Counted from the stretch's first letter, positions 11,560 to 23,500 are shown. The stretch: 64,000 nucleotides of DNA from Fomes fomentarius (GCA_022606135.1 JABYQN010000016.1:62001-126000); one strand, 5' to 3'. Notes: generated by a model not told the origin, from the sequence alone. Numbers and translations are program-made.

Positions 11560-11815
11560 AAACTCAGCGATCAGCTCGGTCTACCAGACAGGCGGTTGAC
11601 GAGGACACTAAGCCAGACGTAGAGCAACTCGCCGCCCTGGGCTTTCAATCTTTCTCCCGCAACCATCGAGCGCAACTCAGTGAGCTTCTTGGTCAACACA
11701 AGCTGAGGCCGACTACCTCTTTCTGCACGAACTGGGCTGCTGAGCGCAACGTGAACCCTGTGCTCGTCGACGACTGGTTACAGCGACGGACGGCTGGCGG
11801 TCGACGCAAGGAGAA
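11560..11815 (+). pseudogene. Possible homeodomain-like fragment
   Basis: Within an open frame from 11451, residues read LGQHKLRPTTSFCTNWAAER, NVNPVLVDDWLQRR and AGGRRK. The spacing resembles a homeodomain recognition helix (V-x-x-W...RR followed by basic residues). No complete gene surrounds it, and it runs directly into the rhamnosidase remnant at about 11830. The family call is tentative. Confidence 0.35.
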
Positions 11816-11829
11816 TACTACGCCTGGTG

Positions 11830-12566
11830 GTGAACGGAGGGAGCGACATGGCAAAAGGACGAGTTGCCGGACACGATCTCACCGTTCATCAGTGGTCTCG
11901 AGGTGCGTTATGCTGCGCGCATCCTGAACACATGCATCTCTGCTGAACAGGAGGGTTGAAACAGCTATAAGCGCACTTCGAGGCGGGCAATGACGATATC
12001 GCGATGGATCTCCTCCGGCGCGAGTGGGGCTACATGCTCTACACCAACCTCAGCTTGCAATCCACCCTTCTCGAAGGATTCACCGCAAACGGCTCGCCCT
12101 CGTGAGCATCTCTCTCTCCCTACGGCCGCACCCGTATCATTCCATTTCTGACGCCAGACGTGCTCAACAGGTACCGCAGCTACCGGGGATACAACTATGA
12201 CCTGTCCTACACAAGTCACGCACACGGCTGGAGCTCCGGACCCACGTCCGCGCTCACGTACTACGTCCTCGGGCTCATCGTCACGTCTCCCCAGGGCCAG
12301 ACCTGGCAGGTCGCCCTGCACTTGTCTGGGCTCACTGCCGCCAAGGGAGGCTTCACGACTCCGCTCGGGTGGTTCGGCGTCAAGTGGGAGAAGACTAAAA
12401 CAACGTTCAGGATGGAGATCGATGTGCCGTGCCCAATGGTACGGTCGGAGAGGTGAAGATGCCGGTTGAGGGCAGGGTGAGTGTGGACGGGCGATTGACG
12501 AGGGCTGTGAAGGGCCAGGCCATGCGACTTGAGGGAGGGAAGCATATAGAGTTTCCAGCGCTGTGA
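11830..12566 (+). pseudogene. GH78 alpha-L-rhamnosidase remnant a (C-terminal part)
   Basis: The C-terminal third of a GH78 family alpha-L-rhamnosidase, an enzyme that removes rhamnose from plant polysaccharides. Pieces read DELPDTISPFISGLE (11841-11900), AHFEAGND then LLRREWGYMLYTNLS (about 11975-12055), RYRSYRGYNYD and SHAHGWSSGPTSALTYYVLG (from 12172), and GWFGVKWEK. The final part, ending in GGKHIEFPAL with stop at 12564-12566, is reached only after a one-base frameshift near 12430. An in-frame stop also precedes AHFEAGN. The catalytic N-terminal half is missing, so the gene is dead. Confidence 0.75.
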
Positions 12567-12845
12567 GCGGTATTGATATGAGATGCAAAGGCGGTGTCGT
12601 CATTGCTTCTCATTTCCATCCTTCGGAGCTCATGAGGATGAGGAAGGCGGTGTGGTGACCGGTGACCGACCGGCTTTCTCGAAGTGTTGAGCCTGCAAGA
12701 ACGATACGAGTGTTGAGATTCAGAGGTCAAGGTTCGGGCGTCCATGATTCGAGTGGGCGAAGAATGGACTTAGAATGGAGCAGGAATGGAGAGAACCCCG
12801 TCTGAGGGAATGGTGGGGGACCTGAAGTTCGCGGTGAATACGAGG

Positions 12846-12892
12846 GCAAGGCACGCAGTACTGATGCAAACTGTCAGTACTGCGTGCCTTGC
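12846..12892. repeat. Perfect 19-bp inverted repeat (hairpin)
   Basis: The arms 12846-12864 and 12874-12892 are exact reverse complements, starting GCAAGGCACGCAG, with a 9-base loop TGCAAACTG. It stands between a rhamnosidase remnant and a DUF6533 remnant. Confidence 0.9.
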
Positions 12893-12899
12893 TGCCGCG

Positions 12900-13340
12900 T
12901 GAAGCTTACGAACAGAGAATGTTCACTGACGCAATCACCAGGCTTACCCTGGGATTCCATATAGCGGGTGTCGTGGTCTTGTTGATGCCTGTGAGTACAA
13001 AATGTATTGCGATTGACCGTACTCATCAACATTGACTCCCACAATCTCAACATACCGATCTATACGTGAATCTCGATTTAAATCCATTTCCGTTATCGCG
13101 ATGTGTGTCAATGTGAGATAATAGATTGGATGGAGTCGTAATTTCGCGGTTCATCCTCAACCTTCGTGTTGCCTCGCGCAGTCATGGAGCCACCACAAAC
13201 ACGCCGATGCTGCCATCACAATCCCTGGACATCCGCTTTTGTTCGTGAGAGCTTGGAGTGCTCGAGGACATAGGCGCGCCTGTTGGCTTCGCTGGAGATG
13301 AAGGACTTGAGGAAGATGAAGAAGAGTTACGCATCGAGGG
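12900..13340 (+). pseudogene. DUF6533 gene remnant (3' part)
   Basis: Only the last exons remain. Near 12950-12985 the sequence reads GFHIAGVVVLLMP, equivalent to the penultimate exon of the full copies. From about 13130 it reads DGVVISRFILNLRVAS, then GVLEDIGAPVGFAGDE and an acidic tail. A stop interrupts the middle (near 13246), so it is not functional. Confidence 0.7.
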
Positions 13341-13469
13341 CCCGAGTTGAAAGCACCCGGAAGTTTTCTGCGCGGTTCAACTTCATACAAATATTTTAGT
13401 GACCGTGGCACATTGAATTTCGTCGCTAAAGTCGAATCATGATTCATCCGAGCTTGTATGTGGATGCAC

Positions 13470-13615
13470 GACTGCACTCGGCGGGTGGTTCGGCGGCGAG
13501 TTAAAGATACCCGCCGGCAGGGTAGGTGTCGATGGCATAGTGGCGGTTGTGAATGCCACTGAAGGGGCTGCGACTTGAGGGTGGGAAGCACTATTTTTGC
13601 AGCGCTGTGAGTGCA
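13470..13615 (+). pseudogene. GH78 rhamnosidase remnant b
   Basis: A short scrap of the rhamnosidase C terminus. GGWFGGELKIPAGRVGVDG corresponds to GWFGV...EGRVSVDGR of remnant a with an internal deletion. The following bases match the GGKH...PAL end of remnant a at DNA level but are out of frame. Confidence 0.6.
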
Positions 13616-14080
13616 CGCCGGGTCATTGCTATCAATATTCAACTTGATTCTCATTCCATTCATCTTCACTACGAACTTAGCTCTATGTCAAACGATGTTC
13701 AGCATGGTTTAGCGCGGACAGGATAAAGCTCTGCTATCGGAGTGATCTGGCGGACCCGAGTCCGGTGTGCTTACTCATTTAAGCGCTCATGGTGAGTCTC
13801 ACGATCTTCTTAAACTTTCAGGAGATAGGCGATGTTCTGTTCTTCGTGTTCTCCCATACTGCTACTAGTTCTTGGAGCCAGGAGATCATCCATAAGCATA
13901 ACCTTCAAGCCATCCGTCGCAGCGATTAAAGCCAGGTATAGTATGGAATGGTGGGGCATCGCATGGGCATAGTGAGTGTCGAGGCAGTGACTGTATCCGG
14001 CCCCGGGAACCTATGCGCTGTATTGCTTTCACAGTGCCAGGCTCTGCACCGGCCGGCCTGACTAGCACTCACTTGTACGC

Positions 14081-14088
14081 CTTATATA
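14081..14088 (+). promoter_or_regulatory. TATA box of DUF6533 copy 2
   Basis: TATATAAA about 60 bp upstream of the proposed start codon at 14152. Confidence 0.5.
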
Positions 14089-14151
14089 AAGTCCTCGTGA
14101 CTCCTGGTAAGCCGTCGACAACACCCACCACAAACACTTTGATGTACAGTC

Positions 14152-15826
14152 CAACCCCCGAAGAGATTGTCGTGTTCTTCAAGTTGCGGTTCGTCTCCCT
14201 GTTCACAATAATCGGTGCAGGCTAAATAATTTCTGATACAAATCCTATAGGGTCACTCAAGATTACTACATGTGCCTAAGCTCTACCCGTAAAAATACTC
14301 CTTCCAGGTACACTCAGCTAGATCCGTGCGCTAATACTGGGTTTTCGCCACTTATGCTGCAGTTCTGATCATCTACGAGCATATCCTCACGGCAGAGCAA
14401 GAGTACCGCATGATCTGGAAACGGAACTTCTCCGTCCCCTGCGTATTATTCCTGGTTAATCGGTATACACTTTTGCTTGTTTCTATCTTGAATATTCTCT
14501 CCTATTGGATTTGGTGGCAAGACGATATCGTGAGTTTAATCTATTAGCTTTTGAACTGCGTACGTGACTAGGTACTGACAAGTATTGTGCACCAAGAGGT
14601 GCGTCCCAAGGTGCTCTCCAGTCTATGTCTTGACAGGAAACCGAATTTGAACCCACAGCTGCGCTATTCTGATCAGAATGCTATCAATCCTCATGGTCCT
14701 ACTTGACTTCGTCAACGTCAGTGCGTATGCGCATCCCAATATCCCCTGCCATGATGATTACTATACTCTGTTCCAGTCTTCATGATGCTCCGCATGCACG
14801 TGATCAACAACAGAAACTGGTACTGGACCGTATCACTCTTTGTGATTGGGTGCCTAGCTATCCCGGTGAACCTCGTGAGCCATTCTCATTATATAAGCAA
14901 CTACTGCACACAGTTCTCAAATTCATTCTTCAGGCATTGGTCGTCATGGACATCTTTGCGACAAACTACGATATTACTACAGGCTGTCATGCGGCAGTTG
15001 CTATCACCGCCGATGCCTGGTACAGGTCCGTCATGGGTCCAACATGCATATACCAGTCATGGTTGATATGGAGCTATTCATCGTTTTGCAGTGGTGAGCA
15101 ATGACACAGCTGAGCTCGCTGTCAAACATCGTCATCTGAACTCACACATCTGTCTAAGCATCCATTGTGGCCTATGCACGAAGCATAGTCTTGGATATCA
15201 TGGTCATAGCCATAACGTGGTACCGCACCTTCGTCATTGTCAAGAGTGCTCGCAAGGCAAACATGAACACATCTGTGGCATCCGTGTTACTTAGAGATGG
15301 TGTGTAGTGTGTCTTATTGAGTTCTACCCAATTGCAGACGATAGATGTTTGGTAGGAACAATATACTTCCTGTAGGAGAGTTCGTTCATAAAATCCGTGC
15401 ATGCTTCACAACTCTACTACAGGGCTACACTAGGCATGAATATAGCCAATATTGTGATTGTTATAGTCGTGAGTGCTTTGATGGTCTTTGCACACTTGCC
15501 TGTTCTAATTCGCATCCACTATTCAGAACTTGGACACCATAAACTCCTTGAGCTATACGTGAGTGTAACGTCTAGAATGCACATTTGACGGACCTATCAA
15601 TTCGACCTTTCATGTGGACCACAGACTGAACTCGGTGATGATGTCTCGATTCATTCTCAATCTCCGCGACACCACATCGAGTAGCGGGGAGCTGGGCATG
15701 ACCTCAACACCGCCTTCAGTTTTTACAGACATCGACTTCAGCACGAGCGACCGTGGCATTCTCGGGAACATAGGGGCATCTATCATGTTCACTGGAGATG
15801 ACGAAGGCGATGAAGATGATGTGTAG
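14152..15826 (+). CDS. DUF6533 membrane protein, copy 2 (diverged; may be broken)
   Basis: A diverged paralogue of the DUF6533 genes at 1 and 17.3 kb. Exon 1 gives YSPTPEEIVVFFKLR. The core exon reads YWVFATYAAVLIIYEHILTA and EQEYRMIWKRNFSVP, then a hydrophobic segment to WIWWQDDI. Later exons give MMLRMHVINNRNWYWTVSLF (14782-14875), YARSIVLDIMVIAITWYRTF (about 15170-15235), a hydrophobic ANIVIVIVVSALMVFAH exon, and the tail SRFILNLRDTTS to DDEGDEDDV with stop at 15824-15826. A stop codon lies just before YWVF and I find no clean acceptor to remove it, so the first join is doubtful. Confidence 0.6.
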
Positions 15827-15829
15827 TGA

Positions 15830-16520
15830 GCCGCAGTAGTAAGGTTTTAGGGTGTTGATATGGGGTCCAGGTCTAAGGTGGTTGAAGATTGACATCGGTG
15901 CCAATGACAAGACACTTGAACTATGGACATGGTTGTTTTTTGTAGAACGTCACTGTCGGAAACTTGTGCGGCTTTCAGTTGAGTCTCGAATTTGAATTTC
16001 CTTGCATAATAACACATTTGTTTATCATCGCACGCCTTGTTTTTGTATCTCGCCGAGTTTCTGTCAGTTGTTCGTTCTCAATGTCGTCGCCGGTGGTGTC
16101 TGTCACGGTGAAGAACGGTGCATGTTGGTGGCGGGTTAAGTCAATGAGGCCGAAATCCTAATTTTGCGGTATCAGTCACAAATACACTCAGGGGCACACT
16201 CATACTTTATGTTCACTGATACAAGCCCCAAGCCATTGCTCTATACTCCAACATACCCGGCTATTCGCAGCTAGTTGTCATTGATCGAGCGAGCGCTTGC
16301 CTTGCTCGCCGGCCATTTCCGAGTAGGCGCGTCGTAGTACGATTTTGTCCGTCCGTTTGCCCTTGTACTACGACCACCGTACCCGCACCGTACTGGCACC
16401 GTACTTACAGGAAAGCCGGAATATCCTCGTCTTTGGCTTGGCTCTGGTGACGGCTTTCGATTGCTCCAACAGATAGACTCTCTTTTTCGGCAGTGGGCCG
16501 AGTCTCCTTAGTTATTTCAC
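15830..16520. other. Region without a recognised gene
   Basis: It contains a 10-bp inverted pair GTCGTAGTAC/GTACTACGAC near 16332 and 16362 and three tandem-like ACCGTAC motifs at about 16377-16405. No gene is recognised. Confidence 0.4.
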
Positions 16521-16529
16521 GCGCATCCA

Positions 16530-16687
16530 CCATTCCACGCCAGCGGCTCGGCGTCAAGTGGGAGAAGAGTGGAAAAAAGCTCGAGTTGGAGATCGACGTG
16601 CCTCCCGGCACAGCTGGAGAGGTGGAGGTGACGGTCAAGGGCAGGGTGAGCGTCAACAGGAGAGTGGTGAGAGTTGCGAAAGGGTAG
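16530..16687 (+). pseudogene. GH78 rhamnosidase remnant c
   Basis: The frame reads LGVKWEKSGKKLELEIDVPP then GTAGEVEVTVKGRVSVNRR, the last beta-sandwich part of a GH78 rhamnosidase, closely matching the end of remnant a. Nothing upstream belongs to the enzyme. It again directly precedes a DUF6533 gene. Confidence 0.7.
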
Positions 16688-16689
16688 GT

Positions 16690-17230
16690 TGTAATCGAAA
16701 GATCCGTTCTTTCCCTTCTCCGCAGTTTACTACGGCGTGCAATAGATGCGGGTAGGGGTTGCCGTCCCTGAAAAATGAAGCTTTGAAATCGCAGGACAAA
16801 GGTTTCATACCAACACCGACAAAGACGCGATGTAGGACTTGGAGAAACTGATAGTCCACGTACATTGACTTTGAAACTTGACCGTTATCGGTGAGGCGCG
16901 CAAGGTTGATTATGTACTGATATCTGGTAAGTTGAACCGGCATAGGGGCCTATCACAACTGACATGAAGATTGGAGGTGGTACTCGCTTGCGGATGTGCT
17001 TCGAACGAAATACTTGGTTTTGCCGGCCCAGGCCGCAGTTGTTCATCGATTGACCGTCACAATAGGCTGCGAACTGACACAAGAATGGACGCTCAGGACT
17101 AGGAAGAAGGGAAGGTCGGAGAATAGCTTACACTAATCACTTCTCTCATCTGTTTCTGTTGTACACTCGTTCCAGTGCAGAGCCTTTCGGATCTATTCAA
17201 GGCGAGGCATCTGCAGTGACTCAGCCCTTG
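16690..17230. other. Region without a recognised gene
   Basis: Upstream flank of DUF6533 copy 3; only short frames. Confidence 0.4.
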
Positions 17231-17240
17231 TAGCTATATA
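17230..17240 (+). promoter_or_regulatory. TATA-like element of DUF6533 copy 3
   Basis: GCTATATAGAT about 75 bp before the start codon at 17311, followed by a CT-rich leader. Confidence 0.45.
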
Positions 17241-17310
17241 GATAGTGATGTTATAACATAAGCTCAGTACATCTTTGCTTTGCTTCCGTCAATCCAGCTT
17301 CTCTGCTGAG

Positions 17311-19005
17311 AATGGCTCCAGGTGCCTCCAACACAACTCTAGATGGCTACACCCCAGAAAGCATCGTAGCGTTCTATCAAGCATCGTGGTAGGCTCCCTC
17401 ACAGCGCAGCCCGTGTCTTGTCCAGTTCATTGATCCAGAATTCCCAGGATTCCTCAGTATCATTACCTCGCCATAGGCTCTGCTGGTTAGTGGCTTCCTC
17501 CCGTCCCATGTTGACTCTACCGACGCTGTGTACGCCCATGATCCAACAGCACTCGTTTTATACGAACATATGATCTCGGCGCAGCAAGAGTATCAGGTTA
17601 TATGGAGACGCAAATTCTCTGTGCCTATGGTATTATTCGTGGTCAACCGGTATTTACTGGTGATCCACTCAGTTTTGTTTATTCTCTGGTACCTGATGTG
17701 GTTTGAAAGCGATGTTGTGAGTGATAAGACTATACATACGGGAATGATTCTGACACTTCTTCTGCACTGGTGCGATAAGACGTACGCCGCCTAGCCCATC
17801 CTGCTTCGCACTGCATTATAACAAAGTTAACAGCTGCGAAGTCATCGGAAGAGCGACGGGTATTGTAGAGATCCCGCTTGATGTTGCCAACGGCGGTAAG
17901 TTCGCCCATGAGTATCGCGATTTGTGTACTGAATGGATATCTACCAGTGTTCACAGCTGTTCGTGTACATGCCATAAACCGTCGCAACTGGTACTGTACA
18001 TCCGTTGTTTTGATGCTTGGAATTTGTGCAATCCCAAAGAACATCGTGAGTACCACTCAATCAGGATATCATATGTATGCTTACGACATGCTGATCCCGT
18101 TCCTATGACAGGCATTTGTTGCCACAGCACATGTCCAGACGAACTACCCTGTCTTCCGGGGCTGTCGCCGCGATGAGGGTATTTTGAAATTTGATCAGGA
18201 TACTTGGTTGAAGTCAGTACCAAAACCCTTGACGTGGTGGTGTAGGACTAACCTCTGCATGGCAGATGTGAGCAAATCGTTGGCTTCACTCTCGCTGCCG
18301 GAGGGGGAATGACCTCATTGGCGTAGTAACGCTGTCGACCCGCATACTGCATCGTATAGTTCAGAACGTGGTGGTCTTAGGGATCACTTGGTACCGCACT
18401 TACGGAGTAGTGATTGCCGCGTGGAAGGCGAAGTGCGCGACTTCTGTAGTATCTGTCATGCTCAGAGACGGTGCGCAGTTATCTCGTATCACATTTGCAT
18501 TGCATTTAAACAGACGATCGTATCATACAGGGACGATGTACTTCTTGTGGGCCGAGCCGTCCATCTAGAACCACACTGTGACTAGTACTGACATAGATTT
18601 ACAGGATCACATTGATACCTCACATAGCAGGAGTAGTGACCTTGGGAATGGCAGTGAGTACTGATGGTGTCACTACGTAGTTGAAAATCCTCATCAGCAT
18701 GCCAAAATGATAGGGATCGCACAATCTCAACATGCCCATCTATGCGTAAGTATTCCGATGGCATCATCTCAATTGGATTTCATGGGTATTCACAGTGTGG
18801 ACGGTGTCGTCATGGCGCGATTCATCCTCAACCTCCGTGTGGCGACGTCGCGCGATTGTGTAGGCATGGAATCTACCTCGATGCTGCCATCCCATTCCAC
18901 ATCCATCCGATTTCGTTCAGGTGTCAATGGAGCACTTGAAGACATGAGCGCACCCGTATGCTTTGCTGGAGATGATGAATGTGACGACGAAGAAGACGAG
19001 TTGTG
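17311..19005 (+). CDS. DUF6533 membrane protein, copy 3 (complete)
   Basis: The full-length counterpart of copy 1. Exon 1 (17311-17389) encodes MAPGASNTTLDGYTPESIVA and ends at a GTAGGC donor. Exon 2 (about 17450-17487) gives IPQYHYLAIGSA. Exon 3 continues ALVLYEHMISAQQEYQVIWR and a membrane segment to WYLMWFESDV. Later exons give FTAVRVHAINRRNWYCTSVV (about 17952-18045), VVLGITWYRTY with SVMLRDG (18368-18476), and the tail RFILNLRVATS to DDEEDEL, stop at 19003-19005. Several hydrophobic segments suggest a seven-helix-like fungal membrane protein; its role is unknown. It is followed on the other strand by the second transporter copy, as in copy 1. Confidence 0.75.
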
Positions 19006-19256
19006 AGTTGAGGATCCAGGTTAGATGTACCTCCCAATGTTTTGTGCGGCGTTTATGAGAATGTCCGAATAGTGGTAGACTGTATCTTCAACCAGTCGCC
19101 ATTGCGGGGTAAAAGCTGCGAGAAGTCGATGTAGTCGCTGAGTGCACACTCCTGCATTACGCGAGTCGTGCGATATCACGCATATTGTGGCTCTATATGT
19201 ATACTGAAACTCTATGCCTGCTTCAAGTCTCAACGTCAACCAACACCAATCCATCC

Positions 19257-20841
19257 TTAGTAACTCTCTACTTCCGGTGTGTCCTGTGGCTCCTTGGTTG
19301 GCTGTTGTATACCGTGGATTGTCTCGCGGTGCACCTTCCTATCGCCAAGCCCTTGCCCGATCTGTCGCACCACTAGCCATCCCGGATAGAGCGAGATAGC
19401 CCACAGGCCAAAGTTTAGATATATCCCTCCAATTTCGGCCATGATTGGTACGCTGTTCAATCCGTACTAATCAAAATAGTCAGTCCTCGTTCCAGACGCT
19501 CATCGGGTACCAGAACTTACGCTGACGGCCTGAGCCGCTGATTCCGTCGCCCGAAGCAAGCCAGCAATCCGCACTACTTCCGCTTCACTTTCGGCCAGAT
19601 TGCCGACTATGAAATATCTGTCTCTCAATCCGTTAGCTTCTGTCGTCGTCACTGAATTGATTCACTTACAGGTACAAGTACTGGATCTGGAAGCCGATGA
19701 TCATGAACAAGGACAGCGCGAAGCCCCGGGCGAACCCCGCATCGACCCAATCGTACGTCGGCTGCGTCTTGTGGAACTCTGTCACAAGCACCGTGGCCCA
19801 GATCCACCACCCTCCTTGTAAGGTGAGGATCACGACAAACGCCCACCGCGCCCGGGTGCGCAGCTTGAGCGCGGTGTGGTCGAGGAACGCTCCCAACAGG
19901 TTGCCCGCGGTCATGGCCACAAGTCCAGACAGGAAAGAGCCCAGCGCTCTCGCCCGCACGGTGAACCACAGAGACTGGTACGTGAAGACGACCGCCTCCG
20001 AGTAGACCGCCTGCGAGATCAACGGCACGATGAGCAGGAAGTTCTTGCTGAAGAACAGCTTTGCGGTCGCCTTCAACTCCGCCAAGCTCCCCTCTGTGAT
20101 CTTCAGCTTCACCGGCACTCCGTCTGTGCGCTGTACCTGCGACGGCTCGTTCAGAAGCAACCCCGCGAACGGTCCGAGCGCCTGCAGCCCTATGAACACC
20201 AAATACACGACATACGACACCGCACCGGCTTGGTCTCTGTTGGCGTTGATACCGAGATTGATGGCGCCGCCGAGGATCTGCCCTCCCAGCCGAAAGCTGA
20301 GCCATAGCCCCAAAAAGCGGCCTTGGTTGTACGGCTCGGGATACGCCAACGCGATCGCTGCCTCGGACATCCAGAAAACACCCGCGGATAGACCGCAGAG
20401 TGCCGCGCCGAGCAGAACAAACCACTCGGTCCCAAACCGGTCGTTGGTATAGAGACCGGCGGCATACGGCACGTATCCTAAGGTACCAGCGATGAGCGTC
20501 CACTTGATTCCAATTGCGCGCACCACGATACTCGAGAAGATGCAGGTGAGGACCATGAGGCAGAAGGTGAGCGCATTGGCTGCGTTAACCAGGTACGGCT
20601 TTTGCGTCCCTCCCGCCCCGAGAGAGTTCATGGCGCCCCATATGCCCGGGGCAAACAAGTTGCAGAGCCCAAGGATCACGGCGTTGTAGAGCGTGGACCG
20701 ATACCATTTGGCTGTCACGCTTCATGAGCATCACATTGGTATCACCCTTGAGATGTCGCTGGACTTACGCTTCACTACTTTCCGATCAGGATTCTCCAGC
20801 TCCACATCCTCAACCTTGAGGTCTTCCTTGATAACTGACAT
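19257..20841 (-). CDS. UNC-93-like major facilitator transporter, copy 2
   Basis: Predicted 473-aa UNC-93/DUF895-type transporter, paralogue of the gene at 2451-4040. Exons 20841-20769, 20711-19670, 19617-19521 and 19466-19257 have exactly the same lengths (73, 1042, 97, 210) and phases as copy 1. The protein starts MSVIKEDLKVEDVELENPD and ends in TPEVESY. Changes from copy 1 are mostly conservative (I/L, V/I, A/V, N/D), with no stop or frameshift, which suggests both copies remain under selection or that the duplication is recent. Confidence 0.9.
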
Positions 20842-21370
20842 GACGAACGACCGCTGGATCGAATGCAGTGGACCCCGGCTCTGTCAGTGCAAATGAGTCG
20901 AGGAGGAGGACAGTGAAGACATCGTCGACGTCCCCACCCCGACCTTTGTGGAGCTCTTATCTTAGCTTCGCTATCTGGTATCTCAGAAGGTTCATTCGTA
21001 GCAAACTGACTGTCTTTCTAGGCACTGTTCGTACGCGCGTGTTGACGTGCTTGCACGACATCTGGAGCGTTTCTCGCGCAACGGACGGACACCTGTCGTA
21101 AAGGGACTTTTGGTCAACGGTTTGGGGGCAAAGGTGAGCAAGACGGCGTCCATCGGTCTCGTCCTTCCTAAACCCGCAACTTCTTCGACGTTACGGTCCA
21201 TAGCGCATTTGAAAGCAGGGGCCGCAGCAGTCCAGCGGTCCTTCAAGTTAGAGCTGTACGAGAAATGCACTTACCGCCAGAACACAACACAGCAATTATG
21301 TAGGATTGCCGTAAGACTATGTAGCTCGGCATGCATTGCTTCAACACTGTAACTGCTGAAGCTTCAGCGT
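20842..21370. repeat. End of duplicated block, copy 2
   Basis: This segment matches 4041-4550 with small insertions and deletions. Downstream similarity stops near 21370, just before the BTB gene, so the duplication breakpoint lies there. Confidence 0.65.
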
Positions 21371-21427
21371 TACAGATGACAGAGCATTCACCCCTAGGGT
21401 ACATGGCATGTACTCACCTATGACCAT

Positions 21428-22728
21428 TCACGAACTCACAGCGCTCGCGCAGAGCGAAGGAGCCCAGCCCTCGACCGTCAAACCCATCATCTCCGGCAGC
21501 TTCATGAACATCTCCTTCTGCAGCTCGCCCTGCCTTCCCGTCCTACCAAGCATATCCGCGCACTTCGCACACAGCTCCCGGTTCACATCAATGCGCTTGA
21601 TATATTCCGTCTTGTACGCGTCCCACCGCAACTTCCTGACTTGCTCCATGAGCTCCGCATCCGCACAGATTTCGCTCACCAGCCGGTGCAGGACCTCTCT
21701 GCACCGACTCGGGCGCGTGCAGCTCTTCGCGACGACAGGGCGAAACACCCTGTGCAGCGCGTCGATGCTCGCCTCCAGCAGGCGCGCCTTCCCGACATAG
21801 CACCGCGCGAGGTCTTCTGGAGAGAGGCGCTCCAGCGTCCCGTCCTCGCGCGCGAAGCCGTCGAAGAGCTCGCTCCCGAGCATGCAGCAGTACATGAGTG
21901 CGAGGGGTAGCATTGAATCAGTTTGGGTGAGGCGCGCAAGGTTCACGACGCCGATGCGCTCGATGGGTGTGAAGCGAGGCGGGTCGTACTGGCTCAAACG
22001 CCACCAGGGGTCCCAGTCCGAGACGTAGTAGATCTTGAGGTAGGAGAGCATTCGTTGGAGAATCGCGTCACATTGGTACTTGTGGCTGAGACGAACGCAT
22101 GCGGAGACCTCGGCAAACGAGGGCTCCAAGCTGTGAACACCAGTCGTAAGTTTCACACCTGCGCATTGAATGGCATATGCGCTAACCTTGGAGGTTGGCC
22201 AATGAACAGCGGGAGAAAGTGTTTGATATCTTCTGGAGAGTCGGACACGTGGACGACCGCGATATCCGGGCGCGCACGCGTATTGCTCGCTGCATCCGCA
22301 TTGTCGTTCCGAGGTTGAGGGATGGACAGCATGTCCTTGAATAAAGGTGACTGTGCCACCAATGGCCCCTTGAAGACGCGAAACTCGACGTCGCGAGCAA
22401 CAAGCACGAGGTCTCCGTCCTCGAACCAGAGCGTCTCGTCACAGCGTTTGGACGCCGCTCTCCTCCCAGGCGGATATAATGCGTCCTGCGCTCGAGGAGA
22501 AGAGTCTGTGTACGTTACCGCAGTCGAACATGCGACCTTGTCGCCCTCGTTCGTCGTATGACCTTGAACACGGCCGACATGGTTGACAGCCCCAGTGTAT
22601 CTCTCGTCGAGGTTTCGAGCAATCTCGTCCTCCACGTCCACGTCTCCTGGCCACGAACCCACCATGACGACTGTGCTTGTCTCCCCTGATGTACCGGGGA
22701 TGCTCGGGTTAAGGTCTACACCGAGCAT
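21428..22728 (-). CDS. BTB/POZ domain protein A
   Basis: Predicted 414-aa BTB/POZ protein. Two exons, 22728-22187 and 22130-21428, join at a phase-2 intron. The first exon has an unstructured N terminus, then ETLWFEDGDLVLVARDVEFR and VFKGPLVAQSPLFKDMLS, the start of the BTB fold, and HVSDSPEDIKHFLPLF. The second exon gives FAEVSACVRLSHKYQCD, IGVVNLARLT, LMYCCMLG, FAREDGTLERLSPEDLARC, then CTRPSRC and LCAKCADML, the C-x5-C and C-x2-C signature of all its relatives here. BTB domains mediate dimerisation and often recruit cullin ligases or transcription factors; which applies here is unknown. Confidence 0.9.
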
Positions 22729-23500
22729 GATCAGGCGGTGGTGCAGTCCACTAGAGAATGCAGATAGAGATCGCTGATCAAATGCACGTAACTAGTGTTC
22801 AAATTCCGACCCGTACGGATGCACAGACGACGTACCATCAGCGACACCACCTTTGAACGCCACATGCATGCAATTGCCTTCGACTTCAAGCGTTTGGGAT
22901 TTGGGAGGGTCAAAGTAGGCGGGAAGGATGTGGGATGGCGTGTCGAGAGGGACTCACAGGAACGTCGTGCACCTCTGGTCACGCTACCATGTGGAAGTAA
23001 GGTTCGTCACCAGTCTATATAAGAAGTTGCCTCAAGGAACCACATGGTTGGTGGCGCATGAACGTTCGGAAGAACAACGGGTCCGCATGAGAGACAGAAT
23101 GTCTCCAATCAATGAACCCCTAGGCCCCTTCCGTGAATAAAACAATGCCATGGCGCTCGATCTTATTGATATGGCATGTAGAAGGTAGGAGAACCGCTGC
23201 AATGTTCAGAAGGTCAGTCGATGGAGCCGAATGTCGGTCTCGAGTGAGCATGTCACACACGTACTGTAGACGCGCCGGTGTCCAGAGGACCTAGAAGGCG
23301 CCAAACATTGAAATCCAGACGCTGTTCACATCACACACGCATCTACGCGAAAAACAGGCCAGAGAATGTGACGGACGTTGTGAAAGACAGGATTGCTCAG
23401 AAAGAAGGCAGTGTGTTGGTCGAGAGTACTTACGCATGGACTAGTGCTGCAAGGTGTATACCCAGATCACTCGATATTTCCGGGGATGAGACTCTAGAGT
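22729..23500. other. Region without a recognised gene
   Basis: Upstream flank of BTB gene A. Short frames only; nothing recognised. Confidence 0.4.

Noticed and set aside
19666..20503. Long 284-codon minus-strand frame over the second transporter
   Set aside because: It lies in another frame of the transporter exon, is rich in Arg and Gly, and the first copy has an equivalent frame only in part. It is a shadow of the real gene.
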